From positions 7,861,473-7,925,472 of the forward strand of contig OW203724.1 in the NCBI GenBank assembly GCA_934045075.1: 64,000 nucleotides of DNA, written 5' to 3'. Below are positions 23,376 to 33,756 of this stretch, piece after piece. The notes below the pieces were generated by a model that ran no database searches, had not been told where the DNA came from, and was given only the letters and a program-made list of their open reading frames with translations. Every line of letters begins with the position of its first letter. The stretch's first letter is position 1. Made by a program: the position numbers and the translations under genes. The DNA is from Yponomeuta sedellus. Its lineage: Eukaryota > Arthropoda > Insecta > Lepidoptera > Yponomeutidae.

Positions 23376-23488
23376 AGAACTGCTAACAAAAACGCTCATG
23401 TTCTTTTGTTTTTCTATTTTCACGAGCAATTTAACTATTATATTTGGTGAGCAGTTATTACAAAAAAAAATGATTTTATTCAGAGGGA

Positions 23489-23526
23489 GTGAGAGAGAGA
23501 GAGAGAGAGAAAGAGTGAGAGAGAGT
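23489..23526. repeat. (GA)n microsatellite
   Basis: An almost unbroken GA run with a few substitutions. Confidence 0.9.
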
Positions 23527-23804
23527 GCATATAATATATGATGATGATGCCTTCCATGCCGATTTCGGCAACGGCGACCAATTCTGTATTGTGTTACTGG
23601 TGCGTCCTCACATGACTAATGTATCCAATTTTAGCAGTAAACGTCCGAAGACAGGTGCCACATTGTGAGGACGCCATTTACATAATTGTACAAAATATTC
23701 GAAGGCGCTTTGTTTTTTAAATGTTCCCGTCGTAAATCAAGCTTGCATATAATATATATCCATGTACGCAGGATAATAATAATATCGGCCTTTTGCATCT
23801 ACTT

Positions 23805-23836
<32 letters not shown>

Positions 23837-23970
23837 CTATTTTCTCTTGTCAGCTCCATTACAATCTGTAGTTATGACTACAATAAGTAACTCTGGTGAT
23901 TCGTTCTAAATGTCGTTGCGTTAATTTAAGAACTAGCAGAGCGAGATCCATCGACCTCCATCCTCTTTCT

Positions 23971-26670
23971 TTAATAATTTAGATCCAGTATATTTGTCCT
24001 ACGCAGCCGGGAGTAACCCTGGTTTCTGTCTGTAACGAGGCGAGTAGCCAGTACGTTAGGGTGGCACTTTAAGCGCTCCTGATAGCGTTCACTGTACTCC
24101 CTGATTTCCTGATCTACAGTTGGAAAATTAATGTCCCAATACATAAGTTTGTTTGAAATGTACCACGGTATTTTCAAGATGGATCTGAATGTTTTGGTTT
24201 GAAAGCGTTCCAAGATATCAATGTTTGATTTCGAAGCTGTGCCCCAGAGTTGAATGCCGTAAGTCCATATTGGTTTTATTATAGCTTTGTGGATCGTAAT
24301 TTTGCACTCTCTTGAAAGTTGTGACTTGCGTCCTAGGAGCCAGTACATTGAGCGGATCTTCATGTCAAGCTGCTTTCGTTTAGTCCAGATGTGTTTCCTC
24401 CAAGTGAGCCGCCGATCCAAGTGTATTCCGAGGTATTTGGCTTCTTCTGCTTGTGGGATTGGCTTTCCATTTAGGTTGACAGGAGGGCAAGTTGCCTTCC
24501 TTAGTGTAAAGGTGACATGCACGGATTTGGACTCATTCGCCTTTATTCGCCATTTTTTACACCAGTTCTCCATGGCATTTAGTGCTTTTTGGAGCCGCGC
24601 TGACGCAATTTCTGGGCTGCTATGGCTGGACATAAATGCAGTGTCGTCAGCGAATGTTCCTATAGTAGTGTGTTCTGTTGTTGGGAGGTCAGATGTGTAG
24701 ATAATGTAGAGAATCGGTCCCAGTACACTACCTTGTGGAATTCCTGAGAGAATTGGATAGAGGTTTGATAGTTCATCACCGTGTCTCACTTGAAAGCATC
24801 TTTCTGTCAAGTAAGAGTCCAAAACAGTAAATATAGTGTGGGGGAGCAAATTCTTCAGTTTGTACTTGAGCCCATCATGCCACACTTTGTCAAACGCCTG
24901 AGTTATGTCAAGAAAAGCGGCAGAACAATATAGCTTTTTGTCTAGGGCAGTTGAAATTTCGTTGACCAGTATATGTACCTGCTCAACTGTTGCATGTTTT
25001 TCGCGAAAACCAAACTGATGATTGGGCACTATTTCACTAAGATGTGGTTTTATTCGTGCAATCAGGACTTTTTCGAAAACTTTTGACAGAATTGGCAAGA
25101 GGCTGATTGGTCGATAAGATGTCGTTTCGTGCGCTGGTTTGCCGTGCTTCGCTATCATTATGATTTGTGCAATTTTCCATTGACCTGGGTAGTGTCCCGT
25201 TCTGAATATTGCGTTAATGATTAGGGTAAGAAGCACCACTGCTTTCCTTGGCATCCTTTTTAGAATCTGAGGCGTGATTTGATCGTATCCAGGAGATTTT
25301 TTTGTTTGTAGCGACATAAGTACTCTTCGAATTTCAGCTGGTGATGAGGATCTAATTGGAAGCGACATTTGATATGGGGAGCTTAATTGTTGTTTTATAA
25401 AGTTTTCTTCTTCCTTTGAATCTTCGTCTTCTGCGGGGAATGGAGTGAAAACATGAGATAGATTTTCCGCGAATAATTTAGCTTTTTTATCATCACTTCT
25501 AGCCCATCCTCCAGTCTGGTTTCTTAATGGTGGCACTGATCTGGTTGGTTGTTTCATAGATTTTGTCGCATTCCACAATGAGTCTTTTCCAATGTTACTG
25601 TTGTCAAGTTTGGACAGATAATTTTGAATATTAGAATCTTTAAGACTGTTAATCAATGCTGTGAGCTGTCGAGAGGCTCGATTGAACTTGGTTTTGTCCC
25701 CAGGATGTCGTGTTTGGTGCCATAGTGTTCGTAGCTGTCGCCTTTCTGTAATTTTCTTCCTAATGTAATGTGGTTGTTGCTTAAGCGCACCTTTCTTGTA
25801 GCTTCCACCGGTGATGTTTGTTGGTGTAGAGGTAGTGCATGCAGATACTACGGTTCGGTTGATGTGTTCGATGGCTGCTTCTATGTCATTTTGTGTTTTG
25901 AGTCTTATGTTAAGCTCTATATTTCTTTCCATATTTTCTTGGAAAATCTCCCAATCAGTATATTCATTTGTCAGAAAGGGTCTCGGTGAGTTAACAATCA
26001 GAGTTTCACTAACTGTGAGTATTATTGGTGAGTGGTCAGACGATAAATCTGTAATAGATTCAGCTAGAAGATGTCGATATGGAAATCCCTTTGTAATAAA
26101 AAAGTCCAAGAGATCGGGCACTTTATTTGCGTCAGTTGGCCAGAAGGTTGGTTTTCCAGTGGAAACACAAGTCAAATTGTTTTCGACTATTGAGTCGTAT
26201 AATTGTCTACCTCTGTGGGGAATCATTCTAGAGCCCCAATACAGATGTTTGGCGTTCCAATCTCCTCCTGTTACATACCTCGATCCCAGAGTAGCGAAGT
26301 ACTTATCAAAATCGCATTTACTAATCTTATGTTTTGGGGGGCAGTATATAGCCGAGAAGGATATCGGGCCTTCTTTTGTTGTGACAACTATGCTAGTTGC
26401 TTGGAGGTACTCTTTCTCGTGTTTCTCAGTTTCGTAGTGTTTGTATTTAGTTTTTATGAGGATCGCCGTACCGCCGTGACTATTGCCTGACGGATGGTTG
26501 GTGAGGTATGTTGAGTATCCTGGTACCTTAAGGAAACTTTTGCTAGTGTACCTCGTTTCAGCTATCAGTATTATGTCAATATTGTATTCGATAATAAATT
26601 GTTCTAATTCTTGCCTTCTTTCAGACAAGCCGTTGGCGTTCCATTCTGCCACGCGAATGGAATTAATCAT
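23971..26670 (-). CDS. jockey ORF2: endonuclease-reverse transcriptase
   Basis: The 899-residue protein nicks target DNA and copies the element's RNA in the nucleus. Residues 1-220 form an exonuclease-endonuclease-phosphatase domain: N11, E38, GDWNAKH at 136-142, PDLLDFFI at 185-192, and SSDHSPI at 210-216. Reverse transcriptase spans about 495-760: YRPISLL at 519, FLDITQAFD at 586 (first catalytic Asp), GIPQGSVLGP at 643, FADD at 673. The C-terminal part (about 760-899) holds the usual thumb and tail; no RNase H is seen, as is normal for jockey. The start ATG (26670-26668) shares bases with the ORF1 stop (ATGA), so translation probably depends on re-initiation after ORF1. No stop or frameshift interrupts it. 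Jockey clade is inferred from domain order and the gag-like partner. Confidence 0.95.
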   Translation of the reverse strand: MINSIRVAEWNANGLSERRQELEQFIIEYNIDIILIAETRYTSKSFLKVPGYSTYLTNHPSGNSHGGTAILIKTKYKHYETEKHEKEYLQATSIVVTTKEGPISFSAIYCPPKHKISKCDFDKYFATLGSRYVTGGDWNAKHLYWGSRMIPHRGRQLYDSIVENNLTCVSTGKPTFWPTDANKVPDLLDFFITKGFPYRHLLAESITDLSSDHSPIILTVSETLIVNSPRPFLTNEYTDWEIFQENMERNIELNIRLKTQNDIEAAIEHINRTVVSACTTSTPTNITGGSYKKGALKQQPHYIRKKITERRQLRTLWHQTRHPGDKTKFNRASRQLTALINSLKDSNIQNYLSKLDNSNIGKDSLWNATKSMKQPTRSVPPLRNQTGGWARSDDKKAKLFAENLSHVFTPFPAEDEDSKEEENFIKQQLSSPYQMSLPIRSSSPAEIRRVLMSLQTKKSPGYDQITPQILKRMPRKAVVLLTLIINAIFRTGHYPGQWKIAQIIMIAKHGKPAHETTSYRPISLLPILSKVFEKVLIARIKPHLSEIVPNHQFGFREKHATVEQVHILVNEISTALDKKLYCSAAFLDITQAFDKVWHDGLKYKLKNLLPHTIFTVLDSYLTERCFQVRHGDELSNLYPILSGIPQGSVLGPILYIIYTSDLPTTEHTTIGTFADDTAFMSSHSSPEIASARLQKALNAMENWCKKWRIKANESKSVHVTFTLRKATCPPVNLNGKPIPQAEEAKYLGIHLDRRLTWRKHIWTKRKQLDMKIRSMYWLLGRKSQLSRECKITIHKAIIKPIWTYGIQLWGTASKSNIDILERFQTKTFRSILKIPWYISNKLMYWDINFPTVDQEIREYSERYQERLKCHPNVLATRLVTDRNQGYSRLRRTNILDLNY

Positions 26671-28055
26671 TTTGTTTTATGGACGCTGGCTGTGACTAGA
26701 TCAATTACTCGATCTATTACTTTGTCTAACATGCGCTCTATTGTTTGTTCAAACCTTGCGAACATCTTGTCGATTATATTCATGATCTGGAGGTTATTTT
26801 CATCGCCAATACCAGTTGGTGCTTGTATTTCGTTTTTTTTTACTACATTCGCATAACTCTGTCGGCCGGTATACTTAATCTGCGATTTTGGCTCTGGAAT
26901 GTCTTCTTTGAGATGATTGTTTGTTGGATATACGGGTGTGGCTTTATTTTTGTTTTTGTTAAAAATCTGGTTCTTGTATTCTTTGTATTTTGTACAGCCC
27001 TTGTAATTGGCAGGATGGTTTCCTTCGCAGTTCACACAAGTGGCCTCAGTTTCAGCTGACTTGGTGCATGTATTTGTGGGGTGGTCCATGCCGCACTTTA
27101 CGCAGCGGAATATTCTATTGCATTGGTTCTTTGAGTGGCCAAAGCGTTGGCATCTCTTGCACTGTATTACCTCTTTTTTTTTGTATGGAGCTTCTATAGT
27201 AACAATCATATTATTTAAGTGCTTGATTTTATACACCTCCTTGTTATTAGAGTTTGGCTCGAGATTAACATAGTACAGAGGAAGAGGCGCTTTAGATTGC
27301 CTGTGGAGAGCGTTTGTTATTGATCGCACCTTATGTCCATGAGATTCCAGGTCGGCTCTAATCAAGTTCACATCTTCGGATGCGTTGATGCCTCTGATAA
27401 CCACTCTAAAGGCCCGTTCATGTTTCAATTGGTAAGTGTAATGGCTGATGTTTGAAGACAAAAAACTTTCTCTGATAGCTTTGTAATTTTCCACGTCAGA
27501 AGGGATGATTTTGACAATGTGGCCTGACCGTAATGTAGTCAACAGGTATTTACTTGTATCAGGAACAATTTGTGCGAGGGCTCCTTTTAGTTGTGACACA
27601 TCTTGAACTCCGGTCACGAAGATTGGCTCAGGCTTGGGAGTAAACTGAATTTGGTCTTTGCTTTGTGTTGTTGGTTCTTCGCTGTCTTCACTTTGTAGAT
27701 GATCAAAACGATTTGAAACAGGAACTGAATAGGTTAGTGTTTGCTTGGCAGCATTTATCTTGTCTGGACTAGGTTCGGTTCTCTTGCGCTTAGGGGTAGG
27801 TACTTGGTCGTGTTGCCAAGAGTTAGAGGTTGTGGGTACTTGTGGCTTTTCTTTACTACTCATGTTGTTTTCCAAGTTTGTTCGAGTTTTGGATGTAAAC
27901 AAACCTCTATGAAATACTTGTTGGATCATTCTTGGTTGTGGATTTAGTGGTTGTATTTCGCCTTCGGGTTCGAAGTCACAGTTGACAATTTTTGTTTTGT
28001 GAGATGGATCATCATGATGGAGGTCGGAAGATTGAGAGTCTACAATTTTTGACAT
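26667..28055 (-). CDS. jockey ORF1: Gag-like RNA-binding protein
   Basis: The 462-residue protein is expected to coat element RNA and guide it to the nucleus. Residues 1-140 are polar and low in complexity, with a basic PKRKRTEPSP stretch near 88-97 that could be a nuclear signal. Residues about 210-290 (FRVVIRGINASEDVNLI ...) resemble the RNA-recognition-like region upstream of zinc knuckles in insect LINE Gag proteins. Three knuckles follow: C299-C302-H307-C312, C318-C321-H325-C330 and C340-C343-H347-C354. The C-terminal 100 residues are basic. Its TGA stop overlaps the ORF2 start. Complete and undamaged. Confidence 0.93.
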   Translation of the reverse strand: MSKIVDSQSSDLHHDDPSHKTKIVNCDFEPEGEIQPLNPQPRMIQQVFHRGLFTSKTRTNLENNMSSKEKPQVPTTSNSWQHDQVPTPKRKRTEPSPDKINAAKQTLTYSVPVSNRFDHLQSEDSEEPTTQSKDQIQFTPKPEPIFVTGVQDVSQLKGALAQIVPDTSKYLLTTLRSGHIVKIIPSDVENYKAIRESFLSSNISHYTYQLKHERAFRVVIRGINASEDVNLIRADLESHGHKVRSITNALHRQSKAPLPLYYVNLEPNSNNKEVYKIKHLNNMIVTIEAPYKKKEVIQCKRCQRFGHSKNQCNRIFRCVKCGMDHPTNTCTKSAETEATCVNCEGNHPANYKGCTKYKEYKNQIFNKNKNKATPVYPTNNHLKEDIPEPKSQIKYTGRQSYANVVKKNEIQAPTGIGDENNLQIMNIIDKMFARFEQTIERMLDKVIDRVIDLVTASVHKTK

Positions 28056-28416
28056 ATTTTCCTACACTGGCAACACTGCATGGAAATCAAATGTCATTGT
28101 GACCGTAATCTGTAGGATTGATTTTGAAACGCAATCGTAATGTTTTACGACAGTTGTATTGAGGATAGGTGATAGTTTTTTAATGAGGGTGGGTGAAGAA
28201 AAAGTTTTTGGGTGCTTTAGTGTTCTTGCATCATCATAACTGAGGATTTATCTAGACTTTCACTCAGATAACACTTGCACTGGCACATAAGCACTTCACA
28301 AACACTTTTATCTAGGTTTCTTATGCATATATGCTGATTAGCACTGGAATTTTAAATAAAATCGAGAGCGCACTGTCGCCCACTTGACGTTTTTGACAGA
28401 ACTGCATCTACTTAAT

Positions 28417-28790
28417 GAGATGATTTATACAGCGTCCAGTGGCATCTTCACCCACACTAGATGGGTGAAGGGACCACTCCGACGCTGTAGTGCCTGGGAG
28501 ATGGCTTTATAGATGGTGTAGGCTTGCCCAGCACCTATACCATCCTGACAGCTTAGTCGGCCTAGCCCACAGGAAGGACTAGTCAATACGTGCGGAGCTA
28601 ACCAAGCCGCGGGTTTCCTCACGACGTTTTCCTTCATAATTAGCGTATGGTATTGCGACTACAAATTCACAAATGTACGTAGCTTTGAAATTAAACAAAG
28701 TCATGGTAATGCCCGCACTGGGGATCGAACCTGGGGCTCTCGCTTGCGAGTCCATGGTTCTACCCACTGAGCTACCACCGCTTTTTTAGC
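28417..28790 (-). mobile_element. tRNA-derived SINE, target of the jockey insertion
   Basis: The minus strand has a tRNA-like head at about 28700-28785 (GTAGCTCAGTGGGTAGAAC and AGGTTCGATCCCCAGTGCGG) and a long body to 28417. The body start (ACAGCGTCCAGTGGCATC) has a diverged copy at 47280-47340. The jockey element interrupts this repeat at its far end. Confidence 0.7.
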
Positions 28791-29336
28791 AGGATAGTAC
28801 TTCTGCTGTAATTTGTGCTATGACAAATCACCGAATTTTAAATGTTTTTAATTAGTATGAAGTGACCTTGAACGCCTATAACTATTTATTTGATACTAAT
28901 CAAGGATAAAAGTAAAACAACCGGTAAAATTCGTGATTGCAAAATTATTATTACAAAATAATATTAGCGCTCAGATCTTTAAATCGAATCTACCTACGGA
29001 TATCTATCAGCATAACCTACCTGGTATTACAGAAGCTACACCTGGTAAGTATATCACAACTTGTTGAAGAAAGAATTGTTATGGAAAGGAAATTATAGAA
29101 TGAACTTTTGTGTGTGACGTTATGGGCTTAAGAATTACATGTAACAATGAAATGAAACGAAAAGGCTTTATTCAAAGAAGCGCAAAAACTACGGCTTAAT
29201 GAACGTTACAAGTCAAGCTAGGTGTCCGTTTCAAAATCTACATAATTTTCGTGAACAAATGGACAAAAACTCCAACCCATGTTGCTATGTAATAATCACT
29301 CACATTCGTTTAATAAACACAATTTCTTGTCTGCAG
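28791..29336. other. receptor 5' flank or upstream intron, containing a repeat
   Basis: No promoter can be assigned. About 29150-29280 belongs to an interspersed family (copies at 17165 and inverted at 54715), so the open frame that continues upstream of the receptor ATG here is repeat sequence. A pyrimidine-rich TTTCTTGTCTGCAG ends at 29336 and is a good splice acceptor, implying at least one upstream untranslated exon. Confidence 0.6.
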
Positions 29337-29342
29337 GCTACC

Positions 29343-30189
29343 ATGAGGATCAGGACCGTCAATCAAGACCAGTTTCAGCTCCCACTAAATCTGCTGAACT
29401 TTGAATACGACTACGCCAACTACACAAATGGCACCAACGTCACTATACAGAATATAAGCGAAAGAAAAAGAGACAGAGATGCTTTGGAGTTATTAGTGAC
29501 AATTACTGTTCTATACTTTATTATCTTCGTCTCCGGTCTCCTGGGAAACGCTAGCACCTGTGTCGTCATCGCGAGGAATCGTTCCATGCACACAGCGACC
29601 AACTTCTACCTGTTCTCACTGGCCATTTCGGACCTCGTGCTTTTAATTTGCGGACTGCCGCCGGAAGTTTATCGATTGTGGAACCCGGACACGTATCCTT
29701 TTGGCGAAGTTGCCTGTATAGGGCTAGGCCTGGCATCCGAGACTTCCACAAACGCGACCGTGTTGACAATAACAGCCTTCACTGTTGAACGTTTCATAGC
29801 GATATGCCACCCATTTATGTCACACTCGATGTCGAAGCTGTCTCGAGCGGTGCGTTTCATTTTGGGCATCTGGATATTCGCCATTTGCATGGCCGTACCA
29901 CAGGCTATGCAGTTCGGCATGGTTGAGACAAATTTACACAAAAGCGTTTGCACTGTGAAGGGCCACGGCATCCACCAAGTCTTCGTGATATCGAGCTTCG
30001 TGTTCTTCGTGGTGCCGATGACGCTGATTATAATACTTTACGCCAAGATCGGCTTTAAGTTAAGGAATTCGTCCATCCTGCACCCGGTGGAGAAGCCGTC
30101 CATCGATGGCAGCGGCCGCGGGCGTCCGGCGATGCGGGGTTCTGGGTACAGGAGTGGTGCGTCGCAACGCAGGGTCATCAGGATGTTGG
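29343..30189 (+). CDS. PRXamide neuropeptide receptor, exon 1 (TM1-TM5)
   Basis: Encodes residues 1-282 plus one base of codon 283 of a class A GPCR at the cell membrane, expected to bind pyrokinin/PBAN/CAPA-type peptides. ATG at 29343 is chosen because an acceptor (TTGTCTGCAG) ends at 29336 and sequence further upstream is repetitive. Four N-glycosylation sites lie in the N-terminus (N26, N29, N32, N37). Visible motifs are GN at 68-69 (TM1), LAISD at 93-97 (TM2), C125 and C203 (disulfide pair), ERF at 149-151 (DRY variant, followed by IAICHPF), and TM5 at about 211-233. The third inner loop is Gly/Arg/Ser-rich (254-276). The donor is G|GTAAGT at 30190. The subtype is not settled: blocks such as MHTATN and SMSKLSRA are shared across the pyrokinin, PBAN and CAPA receptors. 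Confidence 0.93.
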
Positions 30190-30799
30190 GTAAGTGTTCT
30201 TACTACAGTTTATGGCAAATAATGAAATATTTGGATGAGAAATAACACTGAGCTGTTAAAAACAACATGTAGTGTCTGTTCGACGGTTGGTAGCTATTTA
30301 TATTTGTCTTATTTCGAAATAAGAGTGTTCCAAATTCACTAATATCCACGCAGCGAGCGGTGTAGAGTTTCTGAGTTCTGCAATTCTTACGACGGTACCA
30401 CGTTATGGTTATAGAACAAATACCGCTTTGTCAATAGATTATTGTTCATCATCGGAAGGTAAATCCTGTTTTTTGGGAGTCTTGAACAATTAAAGAATAA
30501 GGGAGAGCACTAGTAAGCTAGTGAATTAATTTAGTATCATTAGACAGATTATATTGCCCCTAAGTTTTTCTTTGGCTTTGTCAAAAAGACAAAAAGAAAA
30601 TTAAAAACTTCTTCATTCACTGTTTCTTTCTATCCACGATTTTATTAGTACTATGTGGCTAATTACGTATTTTCTTAGTGATCTTGTGTTGGGATAACTT
30701 TGCTGAACTCTCAGTTAAAATAGCTTACGAATCATTACCGACATCGAATCCGACACTCTACACAGGAGTTAAAAGTTTGATACGTTTGCAACCAACAGA

Positions 30800-30955
30800 C
30801 TGCCTCGATCGTCTAGCGGTTAACACGCTTGACTACCACAACAGAAGTCCTGGGTTCGATTCCCACCACCAATCGAAGGCCGCCTGGGTGTATTTCCTTG
30901 CTTGTGATGTCCTTGCCCAGGTTATCCTAGTTTGAAACCAGGACAAGTGATTGTC
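30800..30955 (+). mobile_element. tRNA-derived SINE
   Basis: Head with GATCGTCTAGCGGTTAACAC (A box) and AGTCCTGGGTTCGATTCCCA (B box), then a body ending CAAGTGATTGTC. Body fragments recur at 51458-51540 and inverted at 52143-52190. Confidence 0.75.
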
Positions 30956-30960
30956 TTTTT

Positions 30961-31150
30961 AAAAACCTATTTAGAGGCTAAAAATTCACCCATGCCGGGA
31001 TTCGAACCCGCGACCTCTGGCTATCCGTACCAGCGCTCTTTCCAACTGAGCTAATGGGCGACTCACCGGCATCAGTGAAATTTCGAACCTCTTTACAATA
31101 TTCTATGTATTACGTACAGAGGTATATTACGTACCTTAGTGCATTAAAAA
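30961..31150 (-). mobile_element. tRNA-bearing repeat
   Basis: Minus-strand tail (CCTATTTAGAGGC), tRNA-like head (31000-31060) and part of the spacer, cut short at about 31145. Same family as 4313-4774. Confidence 0.75.
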
Positions 31151-31254
31151 GAATATAAAGTGATTGTCTTGTAAGAAAGCTGTTAACAAGTATGAAGATT
31201 CGGCTTTGAAATACATTTGGAATTGTCTTTAAATAAACTATGAATTAGATTAGA

Positions 31255-31440
31255 TTAGGTCACTTTATTGTACACACCAGAAAACAAAATACATAAAAAG
31301 GCTTCCATATCTAAGTATTGCCGTATACAATTGGCGGTCATATCGCTAAAAGCGATCTCTTCCAGACAACCTTGGGATGGACAGAACTGAAAGATGAAGA
31401 GAGGTAGGTAGGTAGTAGGTAGGTAGGTGTACATGAAGTA
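31255..31440 (-). mobile_element. LINE 3' end
   Basis: Starts at CACTTTATTGTACACACCAG and includes the GGCGGTCATATCGCTAAAAG block of the family. A (TAGG)n-type microsatellite lies at 31400-31430. Confidence 0.65.
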
Positions 31441-32530
31441 TATTGGAAGAATATGTACATAAACTAACTTACAACTAATATTCATATATATTTAATAAAA
31501 TACATAAACTAAGCCTATTAGGTATTATTTTATGACATGACATCTCATTACTGTGCCTGATGCGCGTAACTCTGGTCGCGAAATCTATTTCTGTGTTGCC
31601 ACTTTCACACAACTCAATCACTGTTGATAGTTTGCTTGACGAAAGTAGATATTTTAAATTTCTATTTCCACTTGTACATACCAGGGCAGGTAAATCATAA
31701 ACATGCTGTTTGTACAAATCAAGTACGGCAGCCTCCAATGGGAATCGGACTCACGACTTTTATTTCCGTTTATAGAACGTCAGTGTTGGGTGTGCCATTT
31801 TCCAAAGTTTGTCGGTTGTGTATCCCATAACTTAGTTTAAAGAAAGAAAGAAAACATTTAGTAAAACGTTTAGTAACCTACCTGTAGGTGTATCGACAAT
31901 AAACTGTTACAGACACACGCTTTTGAAGCCGTTTCTTCTTTAGTACTGATAAATTAAACCATTCTCAATAACCAAACGTGAATAAATAATTTACACCCGA
32001 AATTACATTTTTCAATTACACAATTTCGCTTATTGGAACTTCGTAGAAACGTTTTCATGTTTTGCGTTATTTAAATAACTCTGAGGGAGAAGTGTTTTGC
32101 CCCTCCACCTACCATGTCAAACTCAACCTTGTAAATATTTTCGATTAGGAACAAAACATCTTACACGTAGGCAAAAAAGTATAAATTGGAAACCCTCCGG
32201 AAGACTTTGACATTTTCTTAAACTGGACTCATTCCAAACTCGTCTCTTTTTTAACATGCCATTTCTTTACTTTGTCTCTTTTCTAAAATTGACTCTTTCC
32301 TAACTCGTCTCTTTTTTAACTTGCCGTTTTCTTACTTGTCCTCTATTTGTTATCTTTACTTATCGTACCTGTGTTATTCAACTGCAATATATAAATCTGT
32401 AAACGATATCATACCGCAATAATTATAAGATTACTTATCAAAACAAAACATTTTTTCTACAGAGAAAACTTTAAAAGCACAAAAAAGTCATACCTAGGTT
32501 CCATACATTTGGATGCTGCAGGTAGTGCAG

Positions 32531-32672
32531 AATCGCTCGTAGCTCCGGCTGCCTGAGTGATCTTAAACGATCACGAAGGTTAAGCAACACAGAGCGCGTT
32601 CAGTGCATGGATGGGTAAACCGTCTATGACTAACGCTAGTGGTATTTTTCCGAGCGGTTCCGTAAGGATAAT
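32531..32672 (+). mobile_element. 5S-like SINE, subfamily 2, 5' part
   Basis: TTAAGCAACACAGAGCGCG and TGCATGGATGGGTAA match the 5S-derived promoter region of the family. The head differs from subfamily 1 (TGATCTTAAACGATCACGAA). Cut off after TTTTTCCGAGCGGTTCCG. Confidence 0.75.
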
Positions 32673-32679
32673 AACAACC

Positions 32680-32850
32680 TATTTAGAGGCCAAAAATTCC
32701 ACCCATGCCGGGATTCGAATCCGCGACCTCTGGCTATCCCTGCCAGAGGTCGTGGGTTCGAATCCCGGCATGGGTGGAATTTTTAGAATATAAATAGGTT
32801 TTTAAATTTGACCTTAGCACGGGTAAGTGCATTAAAAATAATACCTATAA
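32680..32850. mobile_element. tRNA-bearing repeat in foldback form
   Basis: Two heads face each other: CCGGGATTCGAATCCGCGAC on the left, then GGGTTCGAATCCCGGCATGG on the right, both with tails (CCTATTTAGAGG / TATAAATAGG). Arms are about 50-55 bp with almost no loop. Confidence 0.8.
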
Positions 32851-33254
32851 GGATAATAAATAACACGTAAAGAACAAAGTGATTTTTTTACTCTTTATCC
32901 ACTTCTACGGAAAAATAACGAAAAATCTTTTAATTATTTCCGATGTCGATTGCTTCATTTGATGACTTAACTGCCACTTTAGGAGAATCAGTAACTCGCG
33001 GTCATGTTTTTTAATTAATGCAATTAATAAGTCGATGTCAATGTCGCTGTCAGACATGATTATTTTTACTTGTACGCGCTCGGTCTATTAGAAGTCGAGT
33101 GGAGTGACAAAATAGCGTGTCACTCGCGCGCGCATAACTGCATATGCAACTGTAGCCATTGGTCGGCAATTGCTGTAGGCAGGGGTCGACGCGTGTCGAC
33201 AGCTGAAGTTGGCTCTGTCGACAGCAAAGTGCTGCTCATCTGTAAGAGACCTAA

Positions 33255-33465
33255 GCAGTTGGTTCCGGCTGCCGTCGATAGATGGCAGTCGTTAAGCCAA
33301 GTCAGAGGCCTTAGGGCGGCTTGAAAACTTCTAATCAGCCACTACTAGTCTTGCAAGCCTCCACCAATCTGGACTTGGCCCTCGTGGTGGAGTACGGCCT
33401 TTGGCCTATACCTTCCTCAGGGAAGAGACCCGTGCTCCTCGGTGGGGACATTATGAGTTGATGAT
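33255..33465 (+). mobile_element. 5S-like SINE, subfamily 2, 3' part
   Basis: GTTGGTTCCGGCTGCCGTCG to the TTGATGATGATGA end, matching 58560-58772. The promoter head is missing. Confidence 0.72.
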
Positions 33466-33756
33466 GATGAGGTTTATTCATTAGAATATTTCAAGTTCTT
33501 CGTATAGACCGAAGAAGCCCCGTCGAAATTAAATGGGGATCCTTTTACATCCTGACGAACGCATCAAATTTTTTCGTAATTCTAGTTATATCTAATATTA
33601 GAAACAGGAAAGTTTTGTAATCTTACATATTTGAAAGTTGGTATGTAGAAGGTAATATCTGAAAGTACTTAATCAGATTTCAAAAACTATTTTACTGGTA
33701 TTTAGAATAGTACCAGAGTGTACATTTAGGGTGCACATAGGCTGCATAAGCTAATC

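Larger units (their letters stand above)
23808..28402 (-). mobile_element. full-length jockey-clade LINE
   Basis: The element is 4.6 kb. The 14-bp sequence TGCATCTACTTAAT occurs on both sides (23794-23807 and 28403-28416) and is the target duplication. A 30-T run (23807-23836) is the poly(A) tail of the minus-strand transcript. The 5' UTR is about 347 bp (28056-28402). ORF1 and ORF2 are complete and overlap by 4 nt, and the 3' UTR is about 134 nt. Nothing is broken, so it is a recent and possibly active insertion. It landed in a repeat whose relative is at 47253-47340. Confidence 0.93.

Noticed and set aside
24287..24700. Plus-strand frames over the jockey element (also 25768-27273)
   Set aside because: Shadows of the two well-supported minus-strand ORFs.
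29199..29342. Receptor translation start 48 codons upstream (ATG at 29199)
   Set aside because: That stretch belongs to an interspersed repeat and is followed by a good splice acceptor ending at 29336; the ATG at 29343 fits a normal GPCR N-terminus.
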